Shown: positions 1 to 10,076 of the stretch, piece after piece
How positions within the stretch are numbered: position 1 is the stretch's first letter
How the letters are laid out: the number at the start of each line of letters is the position of its first letter
NCBI GenBank assembly: GCA_004565275.1
Contig: SDOX01000192.1
Coordinates: 1 to 64,000 of the forward strand
Direction of reading: 5' to 3'
Origin: Nannochloropsis salina CCMP1776
Taxonomy: Eukaryota; Sar; Eustigmatophyceae; Eustigmatales; Monodopsidaceae
Length of the DNA stretch: 64,000 nucleotides
Translations under genes and position numbers: made by a program
The notes under the pieces: model-generated
Database searches by the model: none
What the model was told of the DNA's origin: nothing
What the model saw: only the letters and a program-made list of their open reading frames with translations

Positions 1-212
1 CTAACCCTAACCCTAACCCTAACCCTAACCCTAACCCTAACCCTAACCCTAACCCTAACCCTAACCCTAACCCTAACCCTAACCCTAACCCTAACCCTAA
101 CCCTAACCCTAACCCAAACCCTAACCCTAACCCTAACCCCAAACCCAAACCCAAACCCAAACCCTAACCCAAACCCTAACCCTAACCCTAACCCTAACCC
201 AAACCCTAACCC
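1..212. repeat. Telomere, (CCCTAA)n with CCCAAA variants
   Basis: The first ~114 bases are uninterrupted CCCTAA units, the C-rich strand of a TTAGGG telomere, so position 1 is at or near the physical chromosome end. From ~115 to 212 the array becomes degenerate, with CCCAAA and CCCCAAA units mixed in, as is usual at the proximal edge of telomeres. TTAGGG repeats are typical of many stramenopiles. Confidence 0.97.
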
Positions 213-1024
213 AACTGTTATGGATGGAAGGTCCTATCAATGCATGAAAGACAAAATGAGAATTCTTAAAGCTTCTACATCTCTTTCCTCCTCTCAGGTC
301 CATTGCCTTGAGCATTCATCACAGAAAAATGGTTGCATAGGATTTTATCCGTTCTGCTGCGACGAAGAAGATAATAAGGGAAATACACAGGAAGGTATGA
401 GGAAAGCTGAGATCCCCGACAGCGGGGTCTGTGTGAAAAAATCAAATCGTAATGAAAAATCACTCCAAAGAGGATCATCAAGGCAAAATTTAAATTGAGT
501 TAACGAAGAGATTTGACGAATCCATGATCCTCACTAGGGGCTGATGGGTCGAGTACATCACATCCTATCCCCTTTACAGAGTGCAGTCTCCTGTTGTAGG
601 AAGTAGATATTGCACTGAAAATATTGATGCCTGTGTACAGCAAAAGCTTTGGAGTATTATCTGTCAGCGTGATGATGAGCTCAAAGATTTTTGTGGATAG
701 ATACCTAGACACATATGACAGGACGGAACACGCATCATCTCAGTAAACATTTTTGGAGCGAAAAAAAAGTCGATTTCATTGTATCATTAATGCACTCCTG
801 GAGAATGGTCGGAAAAAGCTGGTTCCGTCCCTGGTATTCCGAACAGTGCAAAGCGCATGTAGCGCCCTTTGGACAAAAACACTGCGTCTGTCCAGAAACA
901 TTGTTATGGTGACATTCGAGAAAGTTTTCCGTCATATGAGCAGTGCTGCATCCGGCCTAGAGGAGTATCAAATCCTGATGTGAGAGCCGGTGAGCTGCCA
1001 CAGCTTAGTCAAAGGAACGAGTTT

Positions 1025-1340
1025 GAACACATTTAACAGATACAAAGGAATATCTCACCGCCAAAGTGGAAAGCAAAAGCGAATAAGATCGAATGACAGA
1101 GGGGCATATGACAGGGTACGGGATCCGTAAGGCAGGGACCGGTCCCGCTCTGCGTCCACCCTATCTTTGACTGGCAAGCCAGCTTAAGTATTCAACAAGC
1201 GACTAAACTTCTAGATTACCAATCAGGACAGTTGTCCGTTGCACAGAAAATATGTCTTGGGTATGGACAAGGGAAATTCGAACGCTACTGCTCGAGGAAA
1301 CCCGAGTTACGCCGAAGACGATGAATCTCGCAGACGCCAG
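1025..1340 (-). repeat. Subtelomeric repeat, copy A (inverted partner at 4240-4580)
   Basis: The reverse complement of this stretch aligns over ~310 bp with 4240-4580, with many substitutions and small indels. Shared blocks include CTCGAGCAGTAGCGTTCGAA, TGTGCAACGGACA and GGATCCCGTAC. It has no coding capacity. The copies have diverged substantially, so the duplication is not recent. It was found by eye and identity was not computed. Confidence 0.8.
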
Positions 1341-1663
1341 AAGTTGTTGTCATGCATCGATACACCCCATACGTAGCTTCGACTACATTACATTCTCGAT
1401 ATAAAAAGTGAGGAGTGACATATTTTAAAAGTGAGGAGTGACTGAAGGTATCGCGAGGATGCTTTGATCATCAAGACATGGTTCTCCACAAAGATTCAGT
1501 CCTCGCTTTCGACACTCGTCTACTCGCCATGGCGCATGTGTCAATGTTTTACCCTCCAACTGATTTCTCCCTCCACAAACAATGAAATGAAGCCATTCGA
1601 ACGTTAGGCACAGAAATTACTATACAATCAATGTACTTGTATGGTTATAAGATGCATTTATTG

Positions 1664-1723
1664 CAATTTAAGCATTTCAGCGGTTCTACACGACAATTTA
1701 AGCATTTCAGCGGTTTTACACGA
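1664..1723. repeat. 30-bp tandem duplication (two units, one mismatch)
   Basis: Two adjacent 30-bp units, 1664-1693 and 1694-1723, each start CAATTTAAGCATTTCAGCGG and differ at one position (TTCTACACGA against TTTTACACGA). No function is apparent. It looks like a local slippage or repair duplication. Confidence 0.85.
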
Positions 1724-2464
1724 CACGCGCCATGAGCCTCATCGCCCGTTGGTGGGTCCATGGGATCAATGATCATCATTATCACGCCACCTCTCCGCAA
1801 CTTGCATTGCGGAGGGGGAATATCGGACATTCAATGACCCAGAATGCCCGCGGGTCCACAAATCATTCCTCACCCTCCAACTCCCCTTGAGTCAACTTCC
1901 TCTTCTCTCAACCCCCCATAAATGAAATCAGCGTCACCCGCATTTGCTGACCATGCACTGAGTAGTGTAGCTGTGTTCTTTGCCCTTCTCCATATTCAAT
2001 GAGGGGGAGTATGGAGGGTAGAGGTTGATGTTGATGATGACGCATTGAAAAAATGGGCATTGGCTTTCACATCACAGAACACACGCCTTGCAACGTGCTA
2101 CTCCTCTCCTCCTCCTCCCATACTATCCCTACCATACCATACATGTCTTTACCCCCTTCCATTTGTTGAAGAGATCCTGTGTTGTTGCATTCTTTGCCAA
2201 GTGCGATGCGTCTTGATGCAGCATCATCAGCATCATCACCTTCATCAGCATCCCTCCCCTGACAACGCACGAATTAGAGTTGAAATAACTGCTTTTTTTT
2301 AACACTTTTGCAGGAAATGTGGTGCATTATGGGAAGGATACAGCGTGGGAAACGTATCTTTTGAGATTGGACAAGGCAAAAACGTACTCACAGGCGCCCA
2401 ATACCCTTGATTCTCCTTTATCCCTTCCTTAAAATCAGACCAGACAGAAAACAAGCCAGGCAAT

Positions 2465-3571
2465 ATGAAATCTTATTTTTGCACCTCGAAACAAAGCGTG
2501 CCAAGAATGTGGTGGTGTCTACGTTTTATTATTGGCTGTTTACTTATAGGATCCATCCTACGTTTGATTTCTGATGCTGTTCAATCAAGAGCAGTCGTCA
2601 GCAAATCTGGTCGTGATATTTTATCAACAGAATCGCATGCATGTCTCACCATCCCGGCTGCGTTTGAAATAATCGCTTCCATGTACCACACGAACATTCG
2701 ACCCTCCGTCTTTTTTATGAGGACTTCTGCTTTTAAAGCAGTATTTTACGGTGTCCCCGGTGATGAAATGACATGGAGAAAACTTGAAAATCAATATTCG
2801 TGGAAAGGTACGACTGCTACCTTGGTATTTGTGGGTGAACTCTTCCGCAGGGCAAAGTCAAAAGGATATGGTAATATTGCATCAAATGGGTTGGTTTCTC
2901 CGACGTTAATCGATATAGGCGGAAACATGGGACAAGAAGCTGTCGTGGCTGGAATATATGGCTTTTCATCCAGAACATTTGAACTCTTACCTCGATCTGT
3001 CGATACTATTCGGCTCAATTTAGCCTTGAATTGCATATCGGAGGAAATAAATGCTGTAGAAATGGCGGGTGTCGGCAAAGAGTCTGAGGAGATAAGAATT
3101 GATACATCAGGTTTTACCGCTGGTAAAGCAGTCGAAAAAGGCAATTCGACTGATTATTTGGCTAAAATTTGGTCCATGGACGACTTTTTTCTGAGGCAAG
3201 AAAAAACTCGAATGTCTGGAAGGCCTTTGTTGTACAAGATTGATTGTGAAGGTTGTGAAGCCAATGCGATTCTGGGATCTTTGGAGATGTTTCAGAAGTT
3301 TCCCCCTCATTACATTCTTCTTGAATATTCCCAATATTCCAACATTAATGTGTCCGTGGTCGAAAGACTTTGGGTTGAGTTCGGGTATTCACGTGTTCTG
3401 CTTGTCGCTGAAGGTGATGAATGGATTAAAGACGAGAATATGTCAAATTCGGAGCCAAGAATTTTTAGACCTGCGCGTCTTAGCTTGGAAAAAGGACGTC
3501 GGATTTGTGAAAAGTATTGTGATTTGTTGTTCATCCACGACAGAGCATTTGATCTTGGATTTTCCAATTAA
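2465..3571 (+). CDS. FkbM-family SAM-dependent methyltransferase, type II membrane protein
   Basis: A single-exon protein of 368 residues. Residues ~15-38 form one hydrophobic segment behind a short basic N-terminus, predicting a type II signal anchor with the catalytic domain in the ER/Golgi lumen. The SAM-binding motif I is LIDIGGNMGQ (~residue 148). The family signature YKIDCEGCEA (~residue 258) matches the K-I-D-x-E-G-x-E motif of FkbM enzymes, which methylate hydroxyls on sugars and polyketides; a glycan substrate is inferred from the membrane anchor. ATG 2465 opens the frame directly before the anchor. The gene is intact but sits 2.4 kb from the telomere between inverted repeats. Family assignment is firm, substrate unknown. 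Confidence 0.82.
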   Translation: MKSYFCTSKQSVPRMWWCLRFIIGCLLIGSILRLISDAVQSRAVVSKSGRDILSTESHACLTIPAAFEIIASMYHTNIRPSVFFMRTSAFKAVFYGVPGDEMTWRKLENQYSWKGTTATLVFVGELFRRAKSKGYGNIASNGLVSPTLIDIGGNMGQEAVVAGIYGFSSRTFELLPRSVDTIRLNLALNCISEEINAVEMAGVGKESEEIRIDTSGFTAGKAVEKGNSTDYLAKIWSMDDFFLRQEKTRMSGRPLLYKIDCEGCEANAILGSLEMFQKFPPHYILLEYSQYSNINVSVVERLWVEFGYSRVLLVAEGDEWIKDENMSNSEPRIFRPARLSLEKGRRICEKYCDLLFIHDRAFDLGFSN

Positions 3572-4239
3572 GGTTATCATCATGATGACATGAGAATAAA
3601 ATTCCGATTACGCGTAGGATTAAATGTCATGTCACTCGTATGGTTTTAGATACGAGCAAGAAACATTGTGCAGTCTAAACTGGCGCCTTTTACTCCTTTA
3701 AGAAAACGAGACTTACAGGTCGATAGCAATAGACAGGGAATGTGCATTTCTTTCATCATCCAAGCACTGGTCGGAGGTGTCGACTCGAGGGGTATGGTAA
3801 TCAGAACCACCTGGTAAATCATCATTTGATGGTTGAATATAACCTTTCTTGTATGCAATCTCAGTATTTTTAACGATTTCAGCACAAAGATGATAATAGG
3901 AGCGGGCCAACCAAGGAAAAAAACAGTTGAGAAGGGTACGTGTCCTACCCATATCATTTTTCCGGACGATGTTTCATCACGTCGCATCCCTCTCGTGCAT
4001 GCTGGGTTCTACCCATTTTTGCTCGCGTTTTTTGCTCCACGGAAATGCTCAAGATATCTGTTACCGGGAGCTTTGCGCACACACGTTCAGACTACAGTCA
4101 CGCACACTCATATTCGTATTATACGCGTTTTTTGCAATGACGCATTACCCATACCCCTCTACTCTGTAAGAAGTACCATCCCGAAGCCTTCTTCCAAAAA
4201 CTCATAATCCTAACCCGAAGCAATTGTACTAAGGAAATT

Positions 4240-4580
4240 CATTTTCTTCGGAGTAACTCGGCTTTTCTCGAGCAGTAGCGTTCGAATTTCCTTTGCACAG
4301 ACCCAGGACATGTTTCCTGTGCAACGGACAGGGTAGTTAACCCTAACCCTAACCCTAACCCTAACCCTATCCTGATTTATGAACTACTTGAGTCGATTGT
4401 CAAGAGCTGGCACGCCAGTCATAGATCAGGTGGATACCGAGCGGGAAATCCTGTTCCTGCATTATGGATCCCGTACTCTGTCATTGTGACCCTCTGTCAT
4501 TCGGGCATTTTCGCGTGCGCTTTCCGCCTTGGCACTGAGATGTTTCTTTTCATCTGTTGAAAGTGTTCTACGGGTCAGTT
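4240..4580 (+). repeat. Subtelomeric repeat, copy B, interrupted by telomeric DNA
   Basis: Inverted counterpart of 1025-1340. Homology runs from the ATTCATTTTCTTCGGAG region through CTCGAGCAGTAGCGTTCGAA and TGTGCAACGGACA. It is broken by a telomeric insert at about 4332-4369 and resumes at CCTGATTTATG, where copy A continues directly. Homology is lost at about 4580, just inside the neighbouring palindrome. Confidence 0.8.
4337..4369. repeat. Interstitial telomeric repeat inside repeat copy B
   Basis: About five perfect CCCTAA units in the same orientation as the chromosome end. They replace about 5 bases that are present between the flanking homology blocks in copy A, so this is an insertion into an older sequence. 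Confidence 0.9.
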
Positions 4581-4831
4581 TGCTCATGCACGTGTATATT
4601 AGATTACATTTAAGGAACATTATGAGCTTAAACAGACAATCAAAATGATACATTGTGGTATGTGATATTCTTAAAATGCATTCAAGGACGCGGCAACCCT
4701 AACAGACGCGTCCTTGAATGCATTTTAAGAATATCACATACCACAATGTATCATTTTGATTGTCTGTTTAAGCTCATAATGTTCCTTAAATGTAATCTAA
4801 TATACACGTGCATGAGCAAACTGACCCGTAG
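4568..4831. repeat. Perfect inverted repeat: 125-bp arms, 14-base spacer with CCCTAA
   Basis: The left arm 4568-4692 and right arm 4707-4831 are exact reverse complements over all 125 bases. The spacer at 4693-4706 is GCAACCCTAACAGA, which carries a telomere-like core. Identity stops at both outer edges. An arm match this perfect beside otherwise diverged repeats means a very recent fold-back event or an assembly artefact. Confidence 0.95.
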
Positions 4832-5455
4832 GTACATGTGCCGCCTCCTTTGTTGCTTTTATTTTGTCTTTCAACAGCATATTCATCCCTCAATTTCTCA
4901 CACCACTGACGATCTCACTCACACATTAACACACACACACGTTATTTTTTTTACCGCCTTTATATAGATAGTCCCAAACGGTAAAATCTCCGTGGTCTTT
5001 CAAGTAAGGGGAATGATTGAAGCTGACATACGAGATAGGGATTGCCCACTCTATTTCCGGGGTGTTTTAGGTATCATTGTGACTCAAAGCAACGATATCG
5101 GCTTTGGGATTCCGGTCTCGTTGGCTTTTTACAGCAGCACCCATCCAAAATATTTCTCCTATAATAATTTGTTGACTCCTATATCACTAGTACATCACGT
5201 AGTATTCTCCGGCGGTTCGTTCCTTGCTAGTGGTGTTCGCAGCTAAATTGATTATGGGGGAGATCGAATGTGTTATTCTAAATTCATGTGAAGAGAGAGA
5301 CTTTCACCTCAGCCCAGTCATTATTGAAATGCCGGCGCTTGGGGGTTATCACGGCTTGTCTAAAGCTGTGAAGAGGGAAGATCTTATCTCGTAAATAATA
5401 TCACTGACGGGTTGAAGGAGCGAGGGTTAATGAGTCCGGGGTGAGATTATTTGTA

Positions 5456-5501
5456 TAACCCTAACCCTAACCCTAACCCTAAAATTAACCCTAACACTAA
5501 C
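5456..5501. repeat. Interstitial telomeric repeat
   Basis: Four CCCTAA units followed by a degenerate tail (AAAATTAACCCTAACACTAA), in the same orientation as the terminal telomere. It lies ~400 bp upstream of the STELLO-like exon and ends in ACAGAGTCG, resembling the ACAGACGCG after the telomeric core in the palindrome spacer. Confidence 0.9.
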
Positions 5502-5912
5502 AGAGTCGCTGTATCATTCTATGTGCCACGACTCTTGCACATCCGAAAAAGAGATTTCTCGCCGAGCTATTATTGCCGGTGACGCCATTCCTCATGTTGC
5601 TGTCCTTAGTCTACTGTCGGTTTTCGTCAGCCGTTTTGCATGGTAGCGAGATATAATATTGAAGTCTCATAGGTATAGTACATGGATCACTTGGACCATA
5701 CAATTTGCAGCCTATCATTGCTAGTATCGCGGGCCACTTTCATTTAATTGGCAGTCATCTTCTCCCTCGCGACACGTAAGGCACTTAATTTTCACTTGGA
5801 CGACAAATAAAGATAAGGCAACACAGGAATTTGGATACCTCCTTTTCCATATATCCCATCCCGCGCCTCCTATTCAAAAACACTCTTCCACGCTATCAGG
5901 TTGTCCAGCAAT

Positions 5913-6332
5913 ATGAGGAATTTTTTGAAAAAGAACCGGTTGTGGATTGTTCCCATTGTTGTCCTGGTGCTTTTACATGTCATTAGTGTGAACCATGGGG
6001 CCCGACCGCTTTTTTGGGTCAAGGTCCTCTTCTTAGACAATAATTTACCATTCGACGACGAAATTCAAGCGGCGAGGGCCATGGCGGAAGTAAAAAGAGC
6101 ACACGGGGGACACGTATTCATGGCTGCCAAGAGAAGAGCCTACCATGGTCCTCGCCCCTTTAGCAGCAACGGCTCAACCTCAGTTGCTTCATATAAGCTA
6201 TACCCCCGTAGTCCGGAGCGGCTTATGTGCAAGGAACGGGCCGTGGTGACAACCATATTTGAGCCTAATGTACTTGTGAAGCAACTTGCAGGGATGAAGG
6301 ATTGGTGTGTGGTGGTTGTCGGGGATAAAAAG
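5913..6332 (+). CDS. STELLO/DUF288-like protein, 5' exon only (truncated gene?)
   Basis: ATG 5913 starts a frame encoding a basic stretch, one membrane segment (~residues 10-30) and then the start of a DUF288/STELLO domain: AVVTTIFEPN and, about 15 residues on, WCVVVVGDKK. STELLO proteins are Golgi type II glycosyltransferase-like proteins that act with cellulose synthase in plants. A good donor (AAG|GTGAGG) follows at 6333. I could not find the rest of the domain, such as the FGRKN region, in any frame of the next 3 kb. The gene is probably a subtelomeric 5' remnant; less likely it has distant or unrecognised exons. Confidence 0.55.
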
Positions 6333-6683
6333 GTGAGGAAATTTCAATCAATTTTTCAGCCACAATTTTGCTCCTTGGTCGCCACCTTAATTATGACAAG
6401 TATGATGAGAATTATCATGACAACTACTGACCATGCATTACTGCACAGTCCTCACCCACTTATGATATCCAAAGTGACACCGACCGGTTTTTACAGAAAA
6501 CCGAAGCTCCGAGTCTCCGAGGCCGGAACGTGGAATGATCAAAACTACCTTGATAAGAACAGCCCTGTTGCTGGGACAATCCCGACACCCCATCTCAGTG
6601 CATAGCGTCTCAGACTAGATGGGCGAAAGCTTGCGTGAATTGCCAATTTCAACACCTCTTCGGCTTCCCAGGTATCGGACCGA

Positions 6684-8860
6684 ATGGACGCGCGTACCCT
6701 TCGCGTGAAGAAGAGGTCTCTACAGAGCAGTCCTTCTTCATGCGCCTCACATCATGATGCCAACGCTTGTATACGGAGTCAATATGACTCCAAATCGCAC
6801 GATCTCACGTTTTTCTGGCCAACGGTAGGGAGAGACGGAGAAACAGGGTTAAGGACATCAAGGCGGGGAGTGCGAATGACGTTGCCGGCAGATGGTCCTC
6901 TACATAGTCGAGGGCGACTCATGCCGGCAGCCACTTGTCCCCTCACTACCGTCGACATTGATGATCGCACTGCTCTGCCTGCTTTCTTTTTCCCCTCTCA
7001 AAAGAATATCCAGCATGGATGGGGCGGGGAAAAGCGACGGGCAGGGATGGAGCTGGGAGACACAGATTTCGAAGGGCCGCATTTCGGACTTAGTCAACAG
7101 CCAACGCTGCATCAAAATCGCACTTTGCGAGAAAGAGGGATCACAGAAGAGATCTCTCCCTATTGGAATGACTCTTATTCAAGAAATGATCGGTCTATTG
7201 ATCACGACGCGTACAATATAAAGGTATTCGAAGCTATCCCGGAGACGAAAGACATCACTCTTAAAAGCCCCGGAGGCAGGGCATACGATCTCCTGCTGCG
7301 AAAATGACGGGAAGAAATCTTTCGGCTCCTTCAAGTCGAACAAATCGATAAGTTGGGGATTAAGGATGCTCATATGTCTCTGGCATGCACGCAGAAGGAA
7401 GCAGCACCATGGAAAGCAGCCACGGTCGCGGCTACTGAACGAGCAACATGCTTGGAGGAGAGTTTTGTTCTTCGTAAGCAAGAGCGAGAGACCGCCAAAG
7501 CTCAAGCAAAAGCACTCAAGTTAACATCAACGACTTCGAAAAAGACATCAGCTACCATGATTGAGAAATTGGAGGCCGAATGTGATGCTTTGAAAAGGGA
7601 AAGCGATGCTGCCCGGAGGACTTGCGAGACAAGTACTGCCGATGTGAAGTCATGGCACAAGTCTATGAAACGAGTCCTTGAGGGGGATGGCAGGAACATG
7701 TGGAACTTGGGCGAGGAGGGGTGGGAGGCGTATTGTGAGGAAGAAATGGGAGAGGAGAGTTGGGTAGGACATGAGGAGGAGGAGGAGGAGGAGGTGGTGG
7801 TGGTGGCGACCCATCATGGAATTGAAAGGGAGAGCGGTACTAAATCGCTTGCAGAGCTCCACGCTGATGGGGAAAAAGAAGAAGACAGGATCAATTTACA
7901 CGAACGCAAGCAAGTGAACCCCCTGTCGACAACGCTGAGGAGATGTTATCAATGCCATTTTCGCCTGAGGGCGATGCGACTGAGAGTGGCTAGATTGTCA
8001 AATCTGTTCTGGTAGAGGTAGGTTTATGGTGGATAGTGTCGACATGCCGGGGTGCGACGAGGTTTGACAAAGGAGTGTGCGGACCTTTTGATCTGTTCCT
8101 TGTCGTGCATTCCGATTTCATCTCTTCTCTTTGTGTGTCGTCAGCACGTTTCTGCACTTTCGACCTTCTTGCTGGTCTACGCACAGGACCGAACCCTACT
8201 TTCAAGGACTACACGTTTTATTTTGTTGTTTCTCTTGATGGTCGTTGTTCCGCTCAATCCATTTCTTCGTTCCCCCCTGCGTCTTCCTTCAGGGAGCTGC
8301 ACCATCGGAACGACATGGCCGCGCTAGAAGCGGAGAAAAGGACCCTGACCTGGGCACTGGGGCAAGACGCCAAAGAGGAGCAGGAGCGAAGGGAGGATGC
8401 ACGGAGGAGGGACGAGCTGGCTCGAGGCGGGGTTCCGAATGGAAGAAGAAAAGAGGTCCTGAAAGAGCCACCGTGCCCTGCGTCTCCTGCTGCATCACTT
8501 CCTCCTCGCAATTCTGCTGAGTGCCTCTCACTCCTCGCTTGCAATCCAAGGCTGGGAGTTGCCATGCGCAGGATCTTCCAAGCGGTAGATCGCGAGGATA
8601 AAGGACGGGGATGGGTGCCATCTGCGGTTCTAGTGCAGGCCTGAGCGAGGGATGAAGAAGTAAGCCGGATCCTGGAATGCGAGAAAATGAGGGCAAAAGA
8701 CATGACAGGAGTGAGAGGGACGGTGGAAGGAAGTGCGGAGCCTTCTTTGGCCTGGGAATGTTGTAGAGATGGCGGAGAGGCCAAAAAGGAGCAGGAGAAG
8801 GAAAACGTGGGAAGGACGTTGGGTGAATGTGAGGTGGGCACGAGGAGTTTAGGTGCCTGA
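6684..8860 (+). pseudogene. Degenerate or mis-modelled coiled-coil protein locus
   Basis: Three long frames run through this stretch. Frame 6684-7304 is followed, after one in-frame TGA, by 7308-8015, which continues in the same frame with charged helical sequence (REEIFRLLQVEQIDKLG) and a strong coiled coil at 7440-7720. A further frame (about 8313-8860) encodes another charged helical segment and is also interrupted by an in-frame TGA before ARDEEVSRILECEK. Splicing could remove these stops (GTAAGC and CAG sites exist) but I could not build a clean model. A decayed host gene near the telomere is the simplest reading. I do not recognise the family. Confidence 0.35.
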
Positions 8861-9218
8861 AAATCTACGGAACGGAAGGAAGCTCACATAAGCGAGTGTT
8901 TAGAGCGTGTAATAGAACAAGAATCAGTCACATGGGGGGAGGTGCTCTTGTCTTTCGTTCCTGCATGGGAGGGAGGGGGCGCAGCGCAAGACGAAAGAGG
9001 GAAGAAAGCGAGAGAAAGTTAGAGTACTGGCGGTAGAAATTGTGCACCAGGGATGGCGACAGCACCTTAAAAAGATAAAAGGAGGTACGTCGAGGAAGAT
9101 ACCACTGAGTGGGAAGCGGGGGGAGAACTGAGTCGAACAGGAGAAATAGGGGAGAGGGCCAGCGAGAGGGAACGGTGGCCGGGGGGGAGGAGTAAAGTTA
9201 AAGACAACGGAGAGAAGC
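8861..9218. other. Non-coding purine-rich stretch
   Basis: G/A-rich sequence downstream of the coiled-coil locus with no supported frame. It probably contains the end of that locus and leads into the direct repeat at 9219. Confidence 0.4.
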
Positions 9219-9408
9219 CAAATCAGTCGGAAGATTCGAGCCTAGTGGCTCGCTCGCAACTTTTGGAGGATTTGGGTAAGACGCTGTTGGCGTGTTAACC
9301 AGTAACAGGCAAGCAGAGGGCCATGGGAGAGTCTGGTTCATCGTTAGTGCTTGGTCGTCTCCTTTGTGTATCTAATAATGGCTTTGATTGAGCAGCGCTG
9401 TTTGCACG
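9219..9408 (+). repeat. Direct repeat, copy 1 (partner 12805-12994)
   Basis: About 190 bp that recurs in the same orientation immediately after the stop codon of the glycosyltransferase gene ending at 12795. Visual alignment shows ~16 differences, about 90% identity. Shared block: CCAGTAACAGGCAAGCAGAG. Because copy 2 begins at a gene's 3' end, copy 1 may be the 3' flank of a lost paralogue. Confidence 0.85.
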
Positions 9409-9444
9409 TGTGAAATCAGAAAAATGATGTGAAAAGCAACTCGG

Positions 9445-9562
9445 GGTGTGCTCTGACTTTATTGAAGCCGGATCCTATGCCTCCCCCATCGGACTCCGGA
9501 CCTTTGGTCTCTTTCGGTTGGCATCCAGGTGATGAGCTCGTGAAGGTTAAGGGAGGTAGCAA
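9445..9562 (-). repeat. Inverted repeat, copy 1 (partner 13470-13585)
   Basis: About 118 bp whose reverse complement recurs at 13470-13585 at roughly 90% identity. The shared core includes GTTGGCATCCAGGTGATGAG. The pair flanks a ~3.9-kb segment holding the retroelement fossil and the glycosyltransferase gene. It is not obviously coding. Confidence 0.85.
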
Positions 9563-10076
9563 AGAACGACCTTGGGAAAGTGTTGTACATTCCCAATGTG
9601 AACCCAGCAAAGACTTCAGAGACAACAGAATAAGACATGTGCTAATTACCTCTCTCGTGATTGCTTCTTCAGTCACGTAGCGCGCGTGCGGAGCCTATCC
9701 ACACATTGTGGTCACTAAGGCTGTCGACCGAGTCCCACCCTCTCATGCCAATCTATCCCACAGATACGGTAATAAGCCATATAGATCGACGGTACCCACA
9801 TGGACGAAGAGCAATACAATATATACCCTTCGCGATACATCACGCGCTGGGCTAGATTCCTCCGCCATGGGTTTAACCGCCGCCTCGCTCATCGGGAGGT
9901 TCGATCGGTTCACTCTGCCATGCGCTCCTCCCTACGCATATCGAGAAACAACACTCATCCACCTTTACCCAACACCACAATTTTGACAGATCCCCCCCAG
10001 GTCCGTAAGCCGCCCTCGGGTTACAATCTACAGGGAAGAATTAAAATTGTGTCTGATAGATATTCTCACTACTCTC
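9563..10076. other. No supported gene
   Basis: Spacer between the inverted repeat copy and the retroelement fossil. Open frames here overlap each other in several registers, have no recognisable domain and are treated as chance. Part of it could be a decayed end of the neighbouring element, but no terminal repeat was identified. Confidence 0.4.

Larger units (their letters stand above)
213..2464. other. Subtelomeric region without a supported gene
   Basis: About 2.2 kb between the telomere and the first good gene. The only open frames are short and have neither domain signal nor plausible splice structure. It contains repeat copy A (about 1025-1340), which recurs inverted at 4240-4580, and a 30-bp tandem duplication at 1664-1723. 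The last ~150 bases are probably the promoter and leader of the FkbM-type gene. Confidence 0.6.
3572..5912. other. Repeat-rich subtelomeric spacer
   Basis: 2.3 kb without a supported gene. It contains repeat copy B, an interstitial telomeric tract inside that copy, a perfect 125-bp inverted repeat and a second interstitial telomeric tract. Short open frames here include a pair of identical small peptides that simply arise from the two arms of the inverted repeat. Confidence 0.6.

Noticed and set aside
133-315. Open frame through the telomere repeats
   Set aside because: Pure repeat translation (alternating V/W/R), not a gene.
4462-4967. Two small proteins sharing an identical 29-residue stretch
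   Set aside because: The identity is just the two arms of the perfect inverted repeat read on opposite strands.
7305-7307. Selenocysteine reading of the in-frame TGA
   Set aside because: No SECIS-like hairpin was recognised downstream and the flanking protein is a low-conservation coiled coil with no redox motif. Decay or splicing is simpler.
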